Shown here: piece after piece, positions 35,127 to 47,199 of the stretch
Position numbering within the stretch: the first letter of the stretch is position 1
Layout of the letters: every line of letters begins with the position of its first letter
From: Sipunculus nudus
Lineage: Eukaryota; Annelida; Sipuncula; Golfingiida; Sipunculidae
Length of the DNA: 64,000 nucleotides
Assembly: GCA_026874595.1 (NCBI GenBank)
Contig: CM049314.1
Coordinates: forward strand, 29,215,729-29,279,728
Direction of reading: 5' to 3'
The notes under the pieces: model-generated
What the model was told of the DNA's origin: nothing
Seen by the model: only the letters and a program-made list of their open reading frames with translations
Database searches by the model: none
Made by a program: the position numbers and the translations under genes

Positions 35127-36440
35127 TTAATACTGATACATTTAAAGGTGTCATTGTTGGGACGTTGTGAAATGTGAAAACGTAGATAGATCTGGTTGAC
35201 ATGTTATTTTTTTATGTTTATGTTTTGACTTATACATGGATGTATTGTTGATTACTGGACCAAAAAAAGCGGATCCCTTGTACTGTATCATAACACAATA
35301 CAATATGGTATCCATGCAAACATGTGTCGTGTTATATGTATCAATAAAACGAAATTGACATGGTTCAACGTCATGATTATATGGCATGCATGGTGTTGTG
35401 CGTTTGTAAATATTCAAAACAAGTATGTGTTCTGTGACGCGACTGTGCATCGTCGGGTTAACAAGCATTTTTTGACATATGTGTCAGCGTTATCCAAACA
35501 ACGACCTTGAAAACCCCTGCGCCTGACCTGTTTGTTCACCGGAATCTCAGACATGACGGAGTATGAGCCGTCTCGTTGAGTCACGGAAATGTAAGGAATG
35601 AAAACAGATGACGGACTGATTGTTGCCTATTTAAAGAACTGACGCCCCCATATTAATGTACATTAACCAACACGTTGGTCAGGTTGCACAGATAGCGGAA
35701 ATACGTCCGTCTGTACAATGATTAGAAAGATTTGCAAGACGTATAGAATATACCTATCCTACGAAATATCTACACGTTAGGGGAGCGAGTATAGGCACAT
35801 TGTAGGACGTTTTATACTGGTACGAGTGGGGGAGGGTAGGTATTTAACAATCCCGCACGAAGAACATTCCGGATATGTGATATTCCGAGCACACGCGCGG
35901 GCTATTATAATAGTTCGACTGATATGGGCTAGCACTAAACAGTTACCGAGCTTCATGTATTACTTCAGAGGAATATGCAAGCAAATGGATAGGGTACGTT
36001 GACACATATCAGGCGTCATGGGGTGCACAGATTATGTGCAAAAATTCATGTCATACACGTGCAGTGGAGAAGATATTTAGAGGTGGATGAAATAATATAC
36101 ATTTATCACACCGTCCAAAACCAAATCACAGGCGTGATATGACTTTGTGAGCTTCGATATGACACGACCGGAACATGTATATTTTCTCATGTTCACAAAC
36201 ATGACAGGTATGGAGAGAAAGAACAAACTGTAGGTTTCTATCAATTGTGTAACTTTCAGAGCGATTGTTGATACGTTGTGGCCTGTTGGACGACATATAT
36301 CACAAATACTAAGATGGAAACATTGATAGCTGACAATAACCGACAAACAGACAGATATACTGACAAAGGTGCACAAGATGGAGACATTATGGCTTAACCA
36401 GGGTACGGGAAAGACACGGCGGAAGAAAATAAGCTATAGT
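35127..36440. other. Gene-free transition between the two kinds of DNA
   Basis: No convincing ORF, promoter or RNA. A 99-codon minus frame at 36077-36376 lacks support. The compact gene block ends here, and the first recognisable host-type element (Gypsy pol) begins at about 36.44 kb. If the left block is an integrated virus, the junction must lie in this interval or just beyond. No obvious terminal repeat or target-site duplication was found by eye. Confidence 0.5.
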
Positions 36441-36978
36441 TTATGTAATTGAGGTTAATAGTGTTGGCGATATGGCAAAAAGAAGATATGTCAAGGGAGG
36501 CTCGAATGCAGCGACACCTAGCGGCCATATCCGGAAAATGGAAAATACATTTCGAGATATTATTACCAGACATAGGATGTATAAGTTTCTATGTATAAGT
36601 CTTTCGAAGAGGTCGCGAAGAATTTGCAGATGTTTCTCCCATGTGTCGCTGTACCCGATGAGGTCATCAATATATGCGTCACAACCCTGAATGTCCTTGA
36701 CAACCATATGGAGGAGGCACTGGAACGTGGCTGGCGAGTTCTTCATGCCATACGGCATAACTTTATACTGATACAGTCCTTGCGGCGCCACAAATTCGGA
36801 CACTTCTTTCGCTCGTTCTGTCAGCGGAACTTGCCAGAATCCTTTTAGGAAGTCAAACTTTGAGACATTTCTGGAGCTACCGACTCTATCAATACAATCA
36901 TCGATCCTCGGAATCGGGAACGTGTCAGTCTTGGTGACAGAGTTCAGTTTTCGATAATCTGTGCATATACAGTAACTT
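36441..36978 (-). pseudogene. Gypsy reverse-transcriptase fragment
   Basis: Minus-strand translation gives RT blocks: Y-R-K-L-N-S, F-P-I-P-R-I-D-D-C-I-D, F-D-F-L-K-G-F-W-Q-V-P-L, F-V-A-P-Q-G-L-Y-Q-Y-K-V-M-P-Y-G-M-K-N-S-P-A-T-F-Q and Y-I-D-D-L. The catalytic Y-I-D-D is present. It is a piece only: the frame breaks near 36850, and RNase H is missing. It meets the oppositely oriented integrase fragment at about 36980. Confidence 0.85.
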
Positions 36979-37933
36979 CTATTGGCCTAACCTCAGGAAA
37001 GATGTTGTACAAAATGTTAAGTCATGCCATACATGCCAGATGGTAGGCAAGCCCAATCAGAATCCTCCTAAGGCCTCACTTCGGCCTATTCCTGCTTTTG
37101 ATGAACCATTCAGTAGGAATATTATTGATTGTGTTGGACAACAGCCCAAAACAAAATCTGGACATGAATACTTGCTGACAATCATGTGCACATCTACCAG
37201 GTTCCCTGAGGCAATAACATTGCGCAAAATTAATGCCAAAAGTGTTTTCAAAGCTCGGACTAAGTTTTGTTCAACTTTTGAATTACCAAAATCCGTCCAG
37301 TCAGACCAAGGGTCTAATTTTATGTCTGGCTTATTCCAACAAAATATGCTTGAGCTAGGTATAAAACAGTACAGCTCTTCGCCATACCATCCTGAAAGTC
37401 AGGGCGCCCTCGAGCGTTTTCACCAGACATTAAAAAAGATGATCCGAACTTATTGCTATGACACACAGAAAGACTGGGATGAAGCAATCCACCTATTGCT
37501 GTTTGCTGTCAGAGAATCCTTTCAAGAGTCCTTCGATTTCTGTCCCTCTGAATTAATTTTTTGACATGGACATCGAACCGAGCTTACATTGAAACTGCTT
37601 AAAGAAAAACGCTTGTGTGAAAATCCTGATTCTCTTAGTTTCCTGCAGTATGTCTCAGACATTCGCACTAAACTTCACAATGCTTGTGAGATTGCAAAGT
37701 CAAATCTAAAATCTGCAAAAATGAAAATGAAAACAAAGAATGACAAGCACACTGTAAGTATGACGTTTGAGCCTGGTGAAAAGGTCCTTGCCTTACTTCC
37801 TATCCCTGACAGGCCTCTGCAAGCAAGGTATTTTGGTCCTTACATTGTTGACAAGAAAGTCAGTGATTTAAATTACATACTGTTGACACCAGACAGACGT
37901 AAGAAGAAACAACTGTGCCATTTTAACATGTAG
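36979..37933 (+). pseudogene. Gypsy integrase fragment
   Basis: Starts in the zinc-binding end (Y-W-P-N-L-R ... C-H-T-C-Q) and continues into the rve catalytic core with Asp in I-I-D-C-V-G, Asp in S-D-Q-G-S-N-F and Glu in G-A-L-E-R-F-H, that is the D,D,E triad. A stop at 37562-37564 divides it; the C-terminal part (37589-37933) includes the L-Q-A-R-Y-F-G-P-Y-I-V GPY/F-type module. Defective. Confidence 0.85.
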
Positions 37934-38478
37934 AAACCATATTATGACAGAAATAGCACATCAGATGTTGTACAAATGTTACTGCTGTTAATTGTGTAAA
38001 CACTGACCCTAACCCAGTTAAAGTAGATACTGATTGTAAGTGTGATGTAGGCATTCAGTGTGGTACAGTACCATTAAAAACTCAGACGTGCCTAAAAACC
38101 TGGTCGCCAAACTGTCACACCTTACCGCATAACAACAACATGACCTCAAGAACCAGCTGTGGAATTGTGAACATTTGTTTAGTGACATTCCAACGCAAAC
38201 TAACATGTTGTGCCATGACGTCGATGTTGGCGATGCAAGCGCAGTCATGCAACATCCATATAGACTAAATCCAGAAAAAAAAATTATCTACAGGATGAGA
38301 TTCAATATTGCTGGACAATGATTTATTGAAACTAGTAACAGTAACTTGAGTTCACCATATATTCTTGTGCCAAAACCTGATGGAAGTTACTGTATATGCA
38401 CAGAATATCGAAAACTGAACTCTCTCACCAAGACTGACACGTTCCCGATTCCGAGGATCAATGATTGTATTGATTGAT
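37934..38478 (+). pseudogene. Spacer and 5' end of a second RT piece
   Basis: After the integrase stop there is the inter-domain pol sequence, and from about 38350 the N-terminal RT block (P-Y-I-L-V-P-K-P-D-G-S-Y-C-I-C ... Y-R-K-L-N-S ... F-P-I-P-R-I-N-D-C-I-D), which is the same block as the minus-strand copy at 36.9 kb. So RT is present twice in opposite orientations: the element is rearranged. Confidence 0.7.
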
Positions 38479-40429
38479 TTAGTTTGTACTAACTTTCTGA
38501 ATAGTTTTATTTATACCTAAATGGCCAGACAAGGAAGCCTCATGTGCCATGCTTAGAACTACACTGCGATAGCTTTTGGGCATTACTATTTGATGATTGA
38601 TGGCCCACTCATCATCAGTGCATTCATCAGGTGGTCGCCATTTACGCATAAGCACTCCATTTTTGACATAGAAACAAACTGGTTTTTGTGACAGCTCATC
38701 TTTTGAAACTGCCCTGGGAAAAAAAAACATGATATATCAGGGTCCTTTTGCAGTTCCGCGATAAGTTCTGGCCTTGAGAATGCTGCATCCTGTACGGGCG
38801 ACGAGTCACTAGAACGAGTCAACAAAGAACTTACATTGAAGGTGTTAGTCATAAACTCTGTTTCAGAGTTATCTAAGGAATCTACATCCTTACCAAACTC
38901 CTCATGGGAGTCAACAGAGGAATTTTCCTCAGCAGAAACAAACTTTTGTTTGTCATAAAAGGACCTGGCCTCATTTGAAATACTCTCGCAAGAGTCATGA
39001 AAGAACCTAGCCTTATCCAGAGAATACTCCTCGCAGGAGTCTTGATAGGACCTAGTCTTATTTAATTCCTTGCAGGAATGAACTGAGGTTTTTACCCCGC
39101 AATCTACGGATTCTTCTTTGGATTTAGACGGCACTTCTGCCTCCGTAGCATCAAGCCCTTTATTTGAGTCAACAAAGGAGTTGTACCACTTATTTACATG
39201 GTAAGAGCCTGGCTCTTGTACTATGCTATGCATAGATTTTGAAACAAAACCAGAAGATTTGCTATTTGGTCTATTTTGCAAGTTTCCAGCAGTCAGATAT
39301 TAGATGACCTTCCTTCTTGCAATAATTACAGATTTTCTTTGAAAATGACTGGTCTTTGTTGGACTTAGACATAGTGGACGTGGACTGAGGTATAGCTATG
39401 GTTTTTTTTAACTATCAGGACTACTTGTACCTGATGACTGCGCTTTAGACTTCTTTTGACCATACTGAGTTACATTCTTGTTTGTGATGACTGGTTTGAT
39501 TTTCTAGAAAAGGACATTTTGTGTGTTAATGAATAATCATCAGTTAATTGAGCAGCAATGTCAAGTGTTTCAGGACTTTTCTCATCGAGAAAAGTTTTAA
39601 CATCTGCTTTAATGCAGCGCTTTAATTCTTCAAACAAAATCAACTGGTGCAAATTGTCATATTCTTTCATTACATTTTTAGAACAACACCAGCGATCAAA
39701 CAACTGCTCTTTTGTCCTAGCAAATTTGACATAGGTCTGTTCTTTGCGCTTTTCCAAATTTCTGAATTCCTGGCGGTAAGCCTCTGGAACTAACTCATAA
39801 CTTTTCAGGATTAACCGTTTTACCAGGTCATAGTCAGCAGCAGCTTCTACTGAAAGCTCTGTATAAATTTTCTGGCCTTGCCAGTCAATACACTTTGTAA
39901 CAGCATAGTCCAATTTTCCCTAGGCCATTTTAAATGTTTAGCTACTTTCTCAAAATGTAAGAAATATTCATCAACCTCTTTTTCTTGAAAAGGTGGGACA
40001 AGTCTAATGTGTTTAGTAACATCAAAACTGTGAGTTGGGGCAGCACTTAGACTATGTTCTACTTTAAGTCTTTCTAACTCCAGTCGTTTTAATTCAATTT
40101 CCTTTTCTTTTTCTAGTCTTTCTCTGTCTTCTCTCTGTTTTTCTTTTTCTAATTCTGTTTTAATGCTAGCTCATGTTGCATTTTTAACTTTTTCAATTCT
40201 AATTGCATAGAAAGACTGTCATTTTTTTGTTTCATCTTCAGTCTCATCAATTAAACCTTTGCTAATAAGATCTTGCATTATTTTGGCATTGATATCAGGC
40301 TTTCTCAAAGCTTTTTTTTACACTTAGCCCCAAGTGTTGTCCCAAACCCAACAACTTGTCCTTTGACAATTGTTCAAATTGATCAGGGTCTGGATCGTCA
40401 ACAAATGTCTCAGGTTTGAAATTTGCCAT
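38479..40429 (-). pseudogene. Gypsy gag joined to integrase start, internally deleted (copy A)
   Basis: Gag begins at ATG 40429 and reads toward lower coordinates, with frame breaks at homopolymers. The central capsid-like part is open at 39470-39913 (helical, with a W-C-C-S-K-N and E-T-L-D-I-A-A-Q-L-T-D-D pattern typical of animal Gypsy gags). A C-x2-C-x4-H-x4-C zinc knuckle follows near 39330. The gag tail then passes directly into an integrase zinc-binding end (H-E-A-S-L-S-G-H-L-G-I-N-K-T, about 38480-38560). Protease, RT and RNase H are missing, so the copy is a deletion derivative that cannot move alone. Confidence 0.75.
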
Positions 40430-40593
40430 GTCAAGATGTCAAAACAAGAACAAAAAAACACTGAGATAAATCCTGTAACAATGTACTGTAAACAATATGT
40501 AATCTTGTAAACAAGGTATGATAAAACAATGTCCAGGTGAAGGCCTAATAAATTTGAAAACTATTAAGCATCCCGGACGAGCCCCCGATTTTA

Positions 40594-41363
40594 TGTTACG
40601 GAACCTAAAATAAACCAATCACGTTTGCGTGATGAACACAAATTTTGTAATGGAGATAAAAAAAATCAGATTTTGTAACATTAGGCAGCGTGAAATGTCT
40701 AGGAGAATGAATAAAGAAGTCAGTTGTTTTTTGTTAACAAATAACTATAATTTATTCTTAAAACCCTAACAATACAATACACTAAATCAATACAATTATA
40801 CAGTAAAACAGTGTTATAGCAACAAGTCAATACAATCACACATTAAGATTATGGTACAGTACCTCGATACCAACACCGTCACCTCAATCAGTCATTTTTT
40901 GTAATGTAAACTCTCGGAGAATGACAGTCCAGTGGAAAGTTCTTGCAACAGCAAAAAAGTAAACTGAAGTCCAAATGAATAAAAACCAGGAGAAAGTTCT
41001 TGAAAATGTATAATTGCCGCATTCGTCGGATAAGGTCTTAGAACCTGACACACGCCTCCACGTCCGCTGGTATCTGCTCTGCTGTCTGCCCTCTGGTTCT
41101 AAAAAACAACCCCTTTATATACCTTCACACCCCAAGCCGGGAATTTTCCACTTCTCGAACAGTCTGTAAGGACCCTACTCAAAAGTGAACACGCGTTTCG
41201 GGAATTCTCTAGAAAGAATAGCGCTGTGTATCTCCACACAGCAAGCTCATCACGTGACCCACGACCAGACGTGAAAACTCAAGGCTCACATGACAACGAG
41301 AGTTCAACCAGTACGGATTAAACATTAAATGTAACAACAACTCGAGTTACGCCCGTGTCACAC
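40594..41363 (-). mobile_element. LTR of the Gypsy element (copy A)
   Basis: About 770 bp bounded by TGTTACGG and GTGTCACA. On the minus strand it starts TGTGACAC and ends GTAACA. A TATA box (TATATAAAG, plus 41113-41121) and AATAAA (plus TTTATT at about 40752) are in order. Just inside the element lies GGGGGCTCGTCCGGGAT, which matches the tRNA-Pro primer-binding site known from murine leukaemia virus. No partner LTR is found on the pol side. Confidence 0.8.
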
Positions 41364-42123
41364 AATAAAAAGAGCACCTGCAACAATATATGAAAATAAT
41401 AATGCGATTCCACCTGATTTTAAATGTCATAAGGCATTATCTGTTGGTACTACAGTACTGTTTCGAAGTAGCAAGGTTGCTCTCACTCGTCAGGTTCATA
41501 TTGATATGTCTTAGATGTATTATAAGCAAAATACCTTCACTAATGATAGGGTAACAATAAATTATTAATAGATTACATATGTGAAAAAGGTTCGCTGTTT
41601 ACCTACAGGTAAGTATGACAGGTCATTGGTATTAAGATAGTGTGCTTTAGAATGTTCTCACATTGTATCTATGGGTCTTTGCTGGATACTGGCCGAGGGC
41701 ATTCCACGTTTCACCATCTATTAAGCCACTATCACATATTGCCTACGGGGCCCAAACAGTGAGTAAAATCACTATTTCTGGCTATATTCGCACATTGCCC
41801 GAACGATTCTTACAGGCGCCGGTTTAATTTTTACTCGTCGTACGGGAGCGGTGATGCTGAGCTGGCTGCGCTTAATTCTCCCGGCCTTTTCAACTCACTG
41901 CAGGGTCTAACACTGGAAGAAACTGTAGAAAACTTGAGGAAACCTGTTCAGTCGGGCCAAGTTGAGTCGAGTCGAGTCGGGTCGCAACGTGTATGCCGAG
42001 CTTTATGTTCAACAACTAAACGTAAAGCAGAAAAAAACCGTACACTGGCCGTACCTAACGTGTACTTGCTTCATGCATATAGAACCCGCACGGTCACCTC
42101 ACGATTCCCGGACGGCCCCCTTA

Positions 42124-42678
42124 AGCCTCGGCCACAACCGGGATACGGTCACCGTACGGCGAGTGTTTTGGGCTATTCTGTGCGGTAGACGCACGGCAAC
42201 CGTGTGTTTTTCAAAGGCCGCAGGGGCTACGACCGTAACTGATATTAGCGCAAGCGCTTACGTTGATGCGGCGGCCGTGCGTCAGGCAGCTACCTATGGC
42301 CTCCGTACGGGCACCGTACAGTAGACGTATGGATGCCGTAGGATTCCCGTACGATTTTTAACGACTACGCGGCTAGCCGCGAGACGTACAGTGTACCTGC
42401 GGCTGTCGTAAGGGGTCTTTACGGCTTCCGCAAGGTTGGCCTGCGGCGTCCGCAGGGTTAGCTTTCTTTACCGTACGAAGGCTGTAAGAATGAGGAAGAC
42501 ACATGCCTTTCCCGCACGTCGGCCGCATAAGTATTACTGTGGTTTCAAAACCGAACAGTGATCTACGGTGTGCGGTGACCGCAACGGGTTGTGACCGAGG
42601 CTTAAATATTCCTGCGGTCCCCAAAACCGCACGGTACTCTACGGTGTGCGGTGACCGCGTCGGGTTGTGACCGAGGCT
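42124..42678. mobile_element. PIF/Harbinger-type MITE (copy A)
   Basis: Inverted ends AGCCTCGG(C/T)CACAACC and the complementary GGTTGTGACCGAGGCT, flanked by TTA on both sides (42121-42123 and 42679-42681). TIRs plus a 3-bp TWA target duplication are characteristic of PIF/Harbinger. GC-rich and CpG-rich inside, with repeated CGGTGACCG and CCGTACGG motifs. The 75-bp unit with TCTACGGTGTGCGGTGACCG occurs twice near the right end. No transposase. Confidence 0.75.
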
Positions 42679-43009
42679 TTACCGATTAAGTTTCGTAGGT
42701 CATTGCACAGTTGCCGTAGATTATGTGATTGCAACTAGCGTGGGATAAAAAAATCACACATTAACCGAACGGTCTCGAAAACACATGGCAAGCCGGCGGG
42801 TTGAAAAATCATACGGCGCCCGCTGTATATTAGGGCTAGGCATTACTGAGAGGTCAGTATAGCAGTTCAGTGTATGCATTGGGCAAGACATTATAGTTAT
42901 TTAGTTTTGGTAATCATTTATTTAAGAAGTCGATTGTGTCACTAATATAACACAGACTATAAATAATTCATATGCTCGGACACTAATGACAGTGATCCAC
43001 ACATCATAA

Positions 43010-43061
<52 letters not shown>

Positions 43062-43671
43062 TAGGGTATAACCCTCCCATAGTAAAAACACATGACAATT
43101 ATATCATAAAACTCAAAATCCATAAAAATCTTTAAAAGAACACCATAGTTGCACACACCTAGTAATGTCGTACCAATCATGTCACAAACCACTTAAATTA
43201 CAGACGTCAGACAATGCCCAGTGCAGATTTAGATATTTAAGAGATTTTCCTTTGGTTGTCGCTACTCTCATTAGAACAATTTTTGTGGACTCTTCAATAT
43301 TCTTCAAAATATTTGTTCTAGATACGAGTCCATAAACTGTGGATTTGATAAAAATGACTTACCATGTTTTTGCAATTGTAATATAAGCTATCGTGTGATA
43401 GCATACTCTAAATTGAAATGCACATGCTCATTGACATATTATTATTATACAATTATCAGAGTTTTCATTTTTAAGTATACTTTTAAAAATTCATTCCGAA
43501 ACACCAGCTAAAAAAGATAAGCTCACTGGACACTAGGTCCAAGACATTTCTCACCTTTCCTTTCAGGTGAACACCCTCTCTTGACTGAATGCCAATAGTG
43601 GGTACATGGTACTTGAGGCCATTCTCCCGACCCGTGGCCCAACCATTTGCTATATCACTTGCAAACAAAGC

Positions 43672-43741
<70 letters not shown>

Positions 43742-45857
43742 GGGGATATTTGTATTATGCCGTATTATATGCTTATTTTGAGATGCCTCTTTTTCCACAA
43801 TGACAATGACTTAAATGCTTGCCCAATACACACGTTCAATGACAATCAAGAGCGATTTAGTATTCTAGGCTTTTCTACACGAGTGCACGATATCTTTGAA
43901 TTTCATTGCGGTGTTAAGAACTTTTGGGGTTAGAAACGGAGAATTCAACTGTATTGACTCGTGTCAAGCTATTGTATGTTGTAATTTTGTAAACTTAGTA
44001 CACACACATAATAAACTGTTTTATTATAATGTTTGCAGTCTATATAGTAGCATGTTGAATATTTCTTGGTTTTTCTTGTGATGATATATATTTGGCCAGG
44101 GAGAAGATTGCGGTTTTGGAACCCTGGAGTTAATATAATATAATGTAAAATTTAGGGTGTTCATTGGTATAACTATGACTAGTTACAGTATATGTGCTAA
44201 TGGGAGCAATTTTGCTGTTAATTGGTACAGCTATAAGTAATTCTTTCATCACTTATTGTATTGACATTACAGTAAATCACAAGTATATGTTTACAGTGAC
44301 AGTGCCGGCGGATATTAAAGAATTGTCCCTGGCAGCAGTGGCATTGTAGACTTTTAAAATTTACTTGTAAGTGCTGTAAAGGTCAGGATTGTGGATCATT
44401 AGGGAAATCTTACCTAAATATAACTATTCTTAAGCGTTAATTCTTGTATTATTTAACGTAATTAACGTGTGTGATCGGCGGCATGAATTCATGTAAGCAC
44501 ATGGTATTTCCACGGCTCGACCGGCCCGAGTGATATTGAGGGATTCAGTAAAATAACCCGGGAAATCAACCTTCTCTCTGTCTTACCTTAACTATCAGGC
44601 ATAAAATATACCTCATAGGTTATATCGTTTGGTAATATGACAAATGTCATGCAAAATACCAGCCGTTAACAGGAGGTCACGCGCTGTGTTCTTGCGTAGC
44701 ACCTCCCCACTGAGCTGAAGTTACACAAAAATAGCTTACGATTGGTCTGCATGATTTTCTGACAGCGCAAGTGTAGGCCAATAACTCGGTGTCAACATGA
44801 AGAAATTAATTCCATCCTCATTCTGTCTTAAAGTGTAGCAAGTAAAGGCAAGCTGGTATCTGGATAGAAACTCTTATGTCAGAGGAACGAAATGGCGCTA
44901 CACAAATGTGTAAGGACTTGCACGTATTTCTTAACACTGACGTTCAATAAAAAAAGCCAATTATCATAGTCTGGATTCAGTTACTTAACATAAGTTGCCA
45001 GTTGCATATTTTGTGATTGTTGTACTACTGTTTATGTAATATTTCACGCTGTACCTAGCGTTTCCAGTTGTTTTCTAAAAAGGTATGGCAAGATACAATC
45101 AATTTCGAGACTATATAAGGACTACCGAACAATTGAAATGACTTAAATAACTAATGCAGCAATCTTCCATAATCGTCCATAAATCAGAAAAAGTGAATTT
45201 TCATCTGCATGATATCTGTTGATACGGATGATATCTGACCGAACAGGATGAAATAAATGAACCTGATCCTGAATCGTGGGTCTTCAAAACTTTTCGGCCC
45301 ATAATGAAATGTTCTTTGTAATAATGTGTGGTTCAACGTAAGGTAAGAAAATGGTATCAGAATGTTAATTTGGAAAATAATAGGACGTCTTGCATCCTCT
45401 GTACTCCATTTTTTTTACATTGAAGACCTTTGTGATTCTATTGGTTCATGATGAAATTTATTTACTCTTTACAATGTTAACAAATGGATGTCGATCTATT
45501 TTTTCAGCCACAAAAGATATTTTTGGCCGATGAAAGCGCCTTCTTTCTTTAACGCTTGCTTAGCTAAATATATGTACACATGCAGAATTCCATTCAGGTT
45601 TTCGACCACGTGAGAGGGGTTTACACGCCGGAAGCCTGGCCAGGTGTACCACTCCTGTGGGTCGTGTACCATCCAACGGCGCACTCGTTTTGATGGAAAC
45701 ACAAATGTTTGTCAAAATCTTCTTATCAACCCTGCAGAATACTCATTCTGGGTTTTAGCCGACAGTGAAAATTCTCACCGCCTCGGCCGAGATACAAACC
45801 GGCTTTTAGCCTTGTGCTTTACCCCAGATCACATAGGCCGGTATACAATCGGAAACT
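42679..45857. other. Non-coding host DNA in copy A
   Basis: AT-rich with two (TA)n arrays. Short ORFs at 43589-44081 and 45496-45928 are also found, with frame changes, in copy B, and lack protein-like signals. No gene supported. Confidence 0.5.
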
Positions 45858-46490
45858 ATTTAGTTCATCGTGCACGATTGGGACATCAATTTTTTTATTG
45901 TACTGAATTAATTTACATTTTTTTTTAGAATCTGACTAATGTTTAGTAAGTCGATTTTAACAGAGTAGTTTCATTTACATATTTCAATTTTTATGCTTAT
46001 ATAGGCGTTGTTCCGTAGGGTGCAGTAAAAATGCTCCAATATACAATTAATTGTTTTTCTGTTTCGTTATAATTAAATGCATGTATATGTTCTGATATGT
46101 ATGTCACATGTGTCACTTTTGAAAAAAGGATCAAGTTCAACCAATGAAAGTAATTTGCGGGATTTTAAAATTTTGAATTATATGATGATTCTTTTTCTTT
46201 GTTATATATATATATATATATTACATTTATGCATGTATTAAAATATTAATGTCACATTTGTATCATTTTAGCTAATAAAGAGCAAGTTCAACCAATGAAA
46301 GAACTTGTAATTTTCTGAATTGTTCATGTTTTCAAGTATTGGAAGATTTCCTATATGAAACGTCAGAAGTTTCTTTGAAATCGTCAATTGAATATAATGC
46401 CGAGATCTATACCATACATGGTATTCGTTTCATATAACACCACGCGTTCATAAGCGCTAATGAGAAAATGCATCATTTACTGGATACAAA
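45858..46490. other. Segment present in copy A only
   Basis: After ATCGGAAACTATTTA copy A has about 630 bp, including (TA)n at 46204-46222 and two copies of a GTTCAACCAATGAAAG motif, before TCTTTATTAATTACTAATC. In copy B these two flanks are almost adjacent (about 55200-55215). It is an insertion in A or a deletion in B. Confidence 0.7.
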
Positions 46491-47199
46491 GTCTTTATTA
46501 ATTACTAATCTTGTAAAAATTGAATTAACTGTTCAGACAATGAAGAGTGACATTTTTCATCCTGTTGTCTGGTCACCTCTCATTTTTATTTGCCCTTTCC
46601 TTCCCTATCCGGTCCACAAGCTGAAAAAAAAGAACGATTAAAAATATTCGAAATGTTACTGATTTGTACAAACCACAGTATTGCATCAATCAGGATTGTT
46701 AATGCAGAGATATATAAAAAAAACATTGTTCTACCCTCTCCTGCCAGTCATTACCCACACCCTTGAAGAAACATTGACGCCACTAAAATAAATGTATATT
46801 AACCATGAGCATACACATCGGGCATATAGGGTTCGATGATTCAATATTGCTAGATTTGAAAGTGAAATTTTATACGATCTGTTCAGGCTTTAACAGGTAT
46901 TCCATTGTTAAGTTTAAGACAGAATATCAATTTGTTTTACAACAAAACATGACTTAAACAATGTCTACCACTTACCAGGGTCACGTCAGAATAAGTATTC
47001 CTTAAAGAGACATTCACACAAGAAACATTACAAAGAATCGCAAGTTGTAAGTTTTACACAGACCTAACAAAAAGATCAATGCAAACACATTTAAGTAATT
47101 AAACCTTCAAAAGAAACCGATTAAAAGATGAACAGGTGTAACGTGACGTTGCAGACTTGGTGTCGGAGATGGTTTGCTATCCTTTAGTTAAAAATATTG

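Noticed and set aside
36077-36376. 99-codon minus-strand ORF in the transition zone
   Set aside because: Hydrophobic, low-complexity and without promoter or splice signals.
43589-43933. ORFs reading through (TA)n as Tyr-Ile repeats
   Set aside because: Microsatellite translation, no gene.
45496-45928. ORFs on both strands repeated in copies A and B
   Set aside because: Frames are not kept between the copies, so coding is unlikely.
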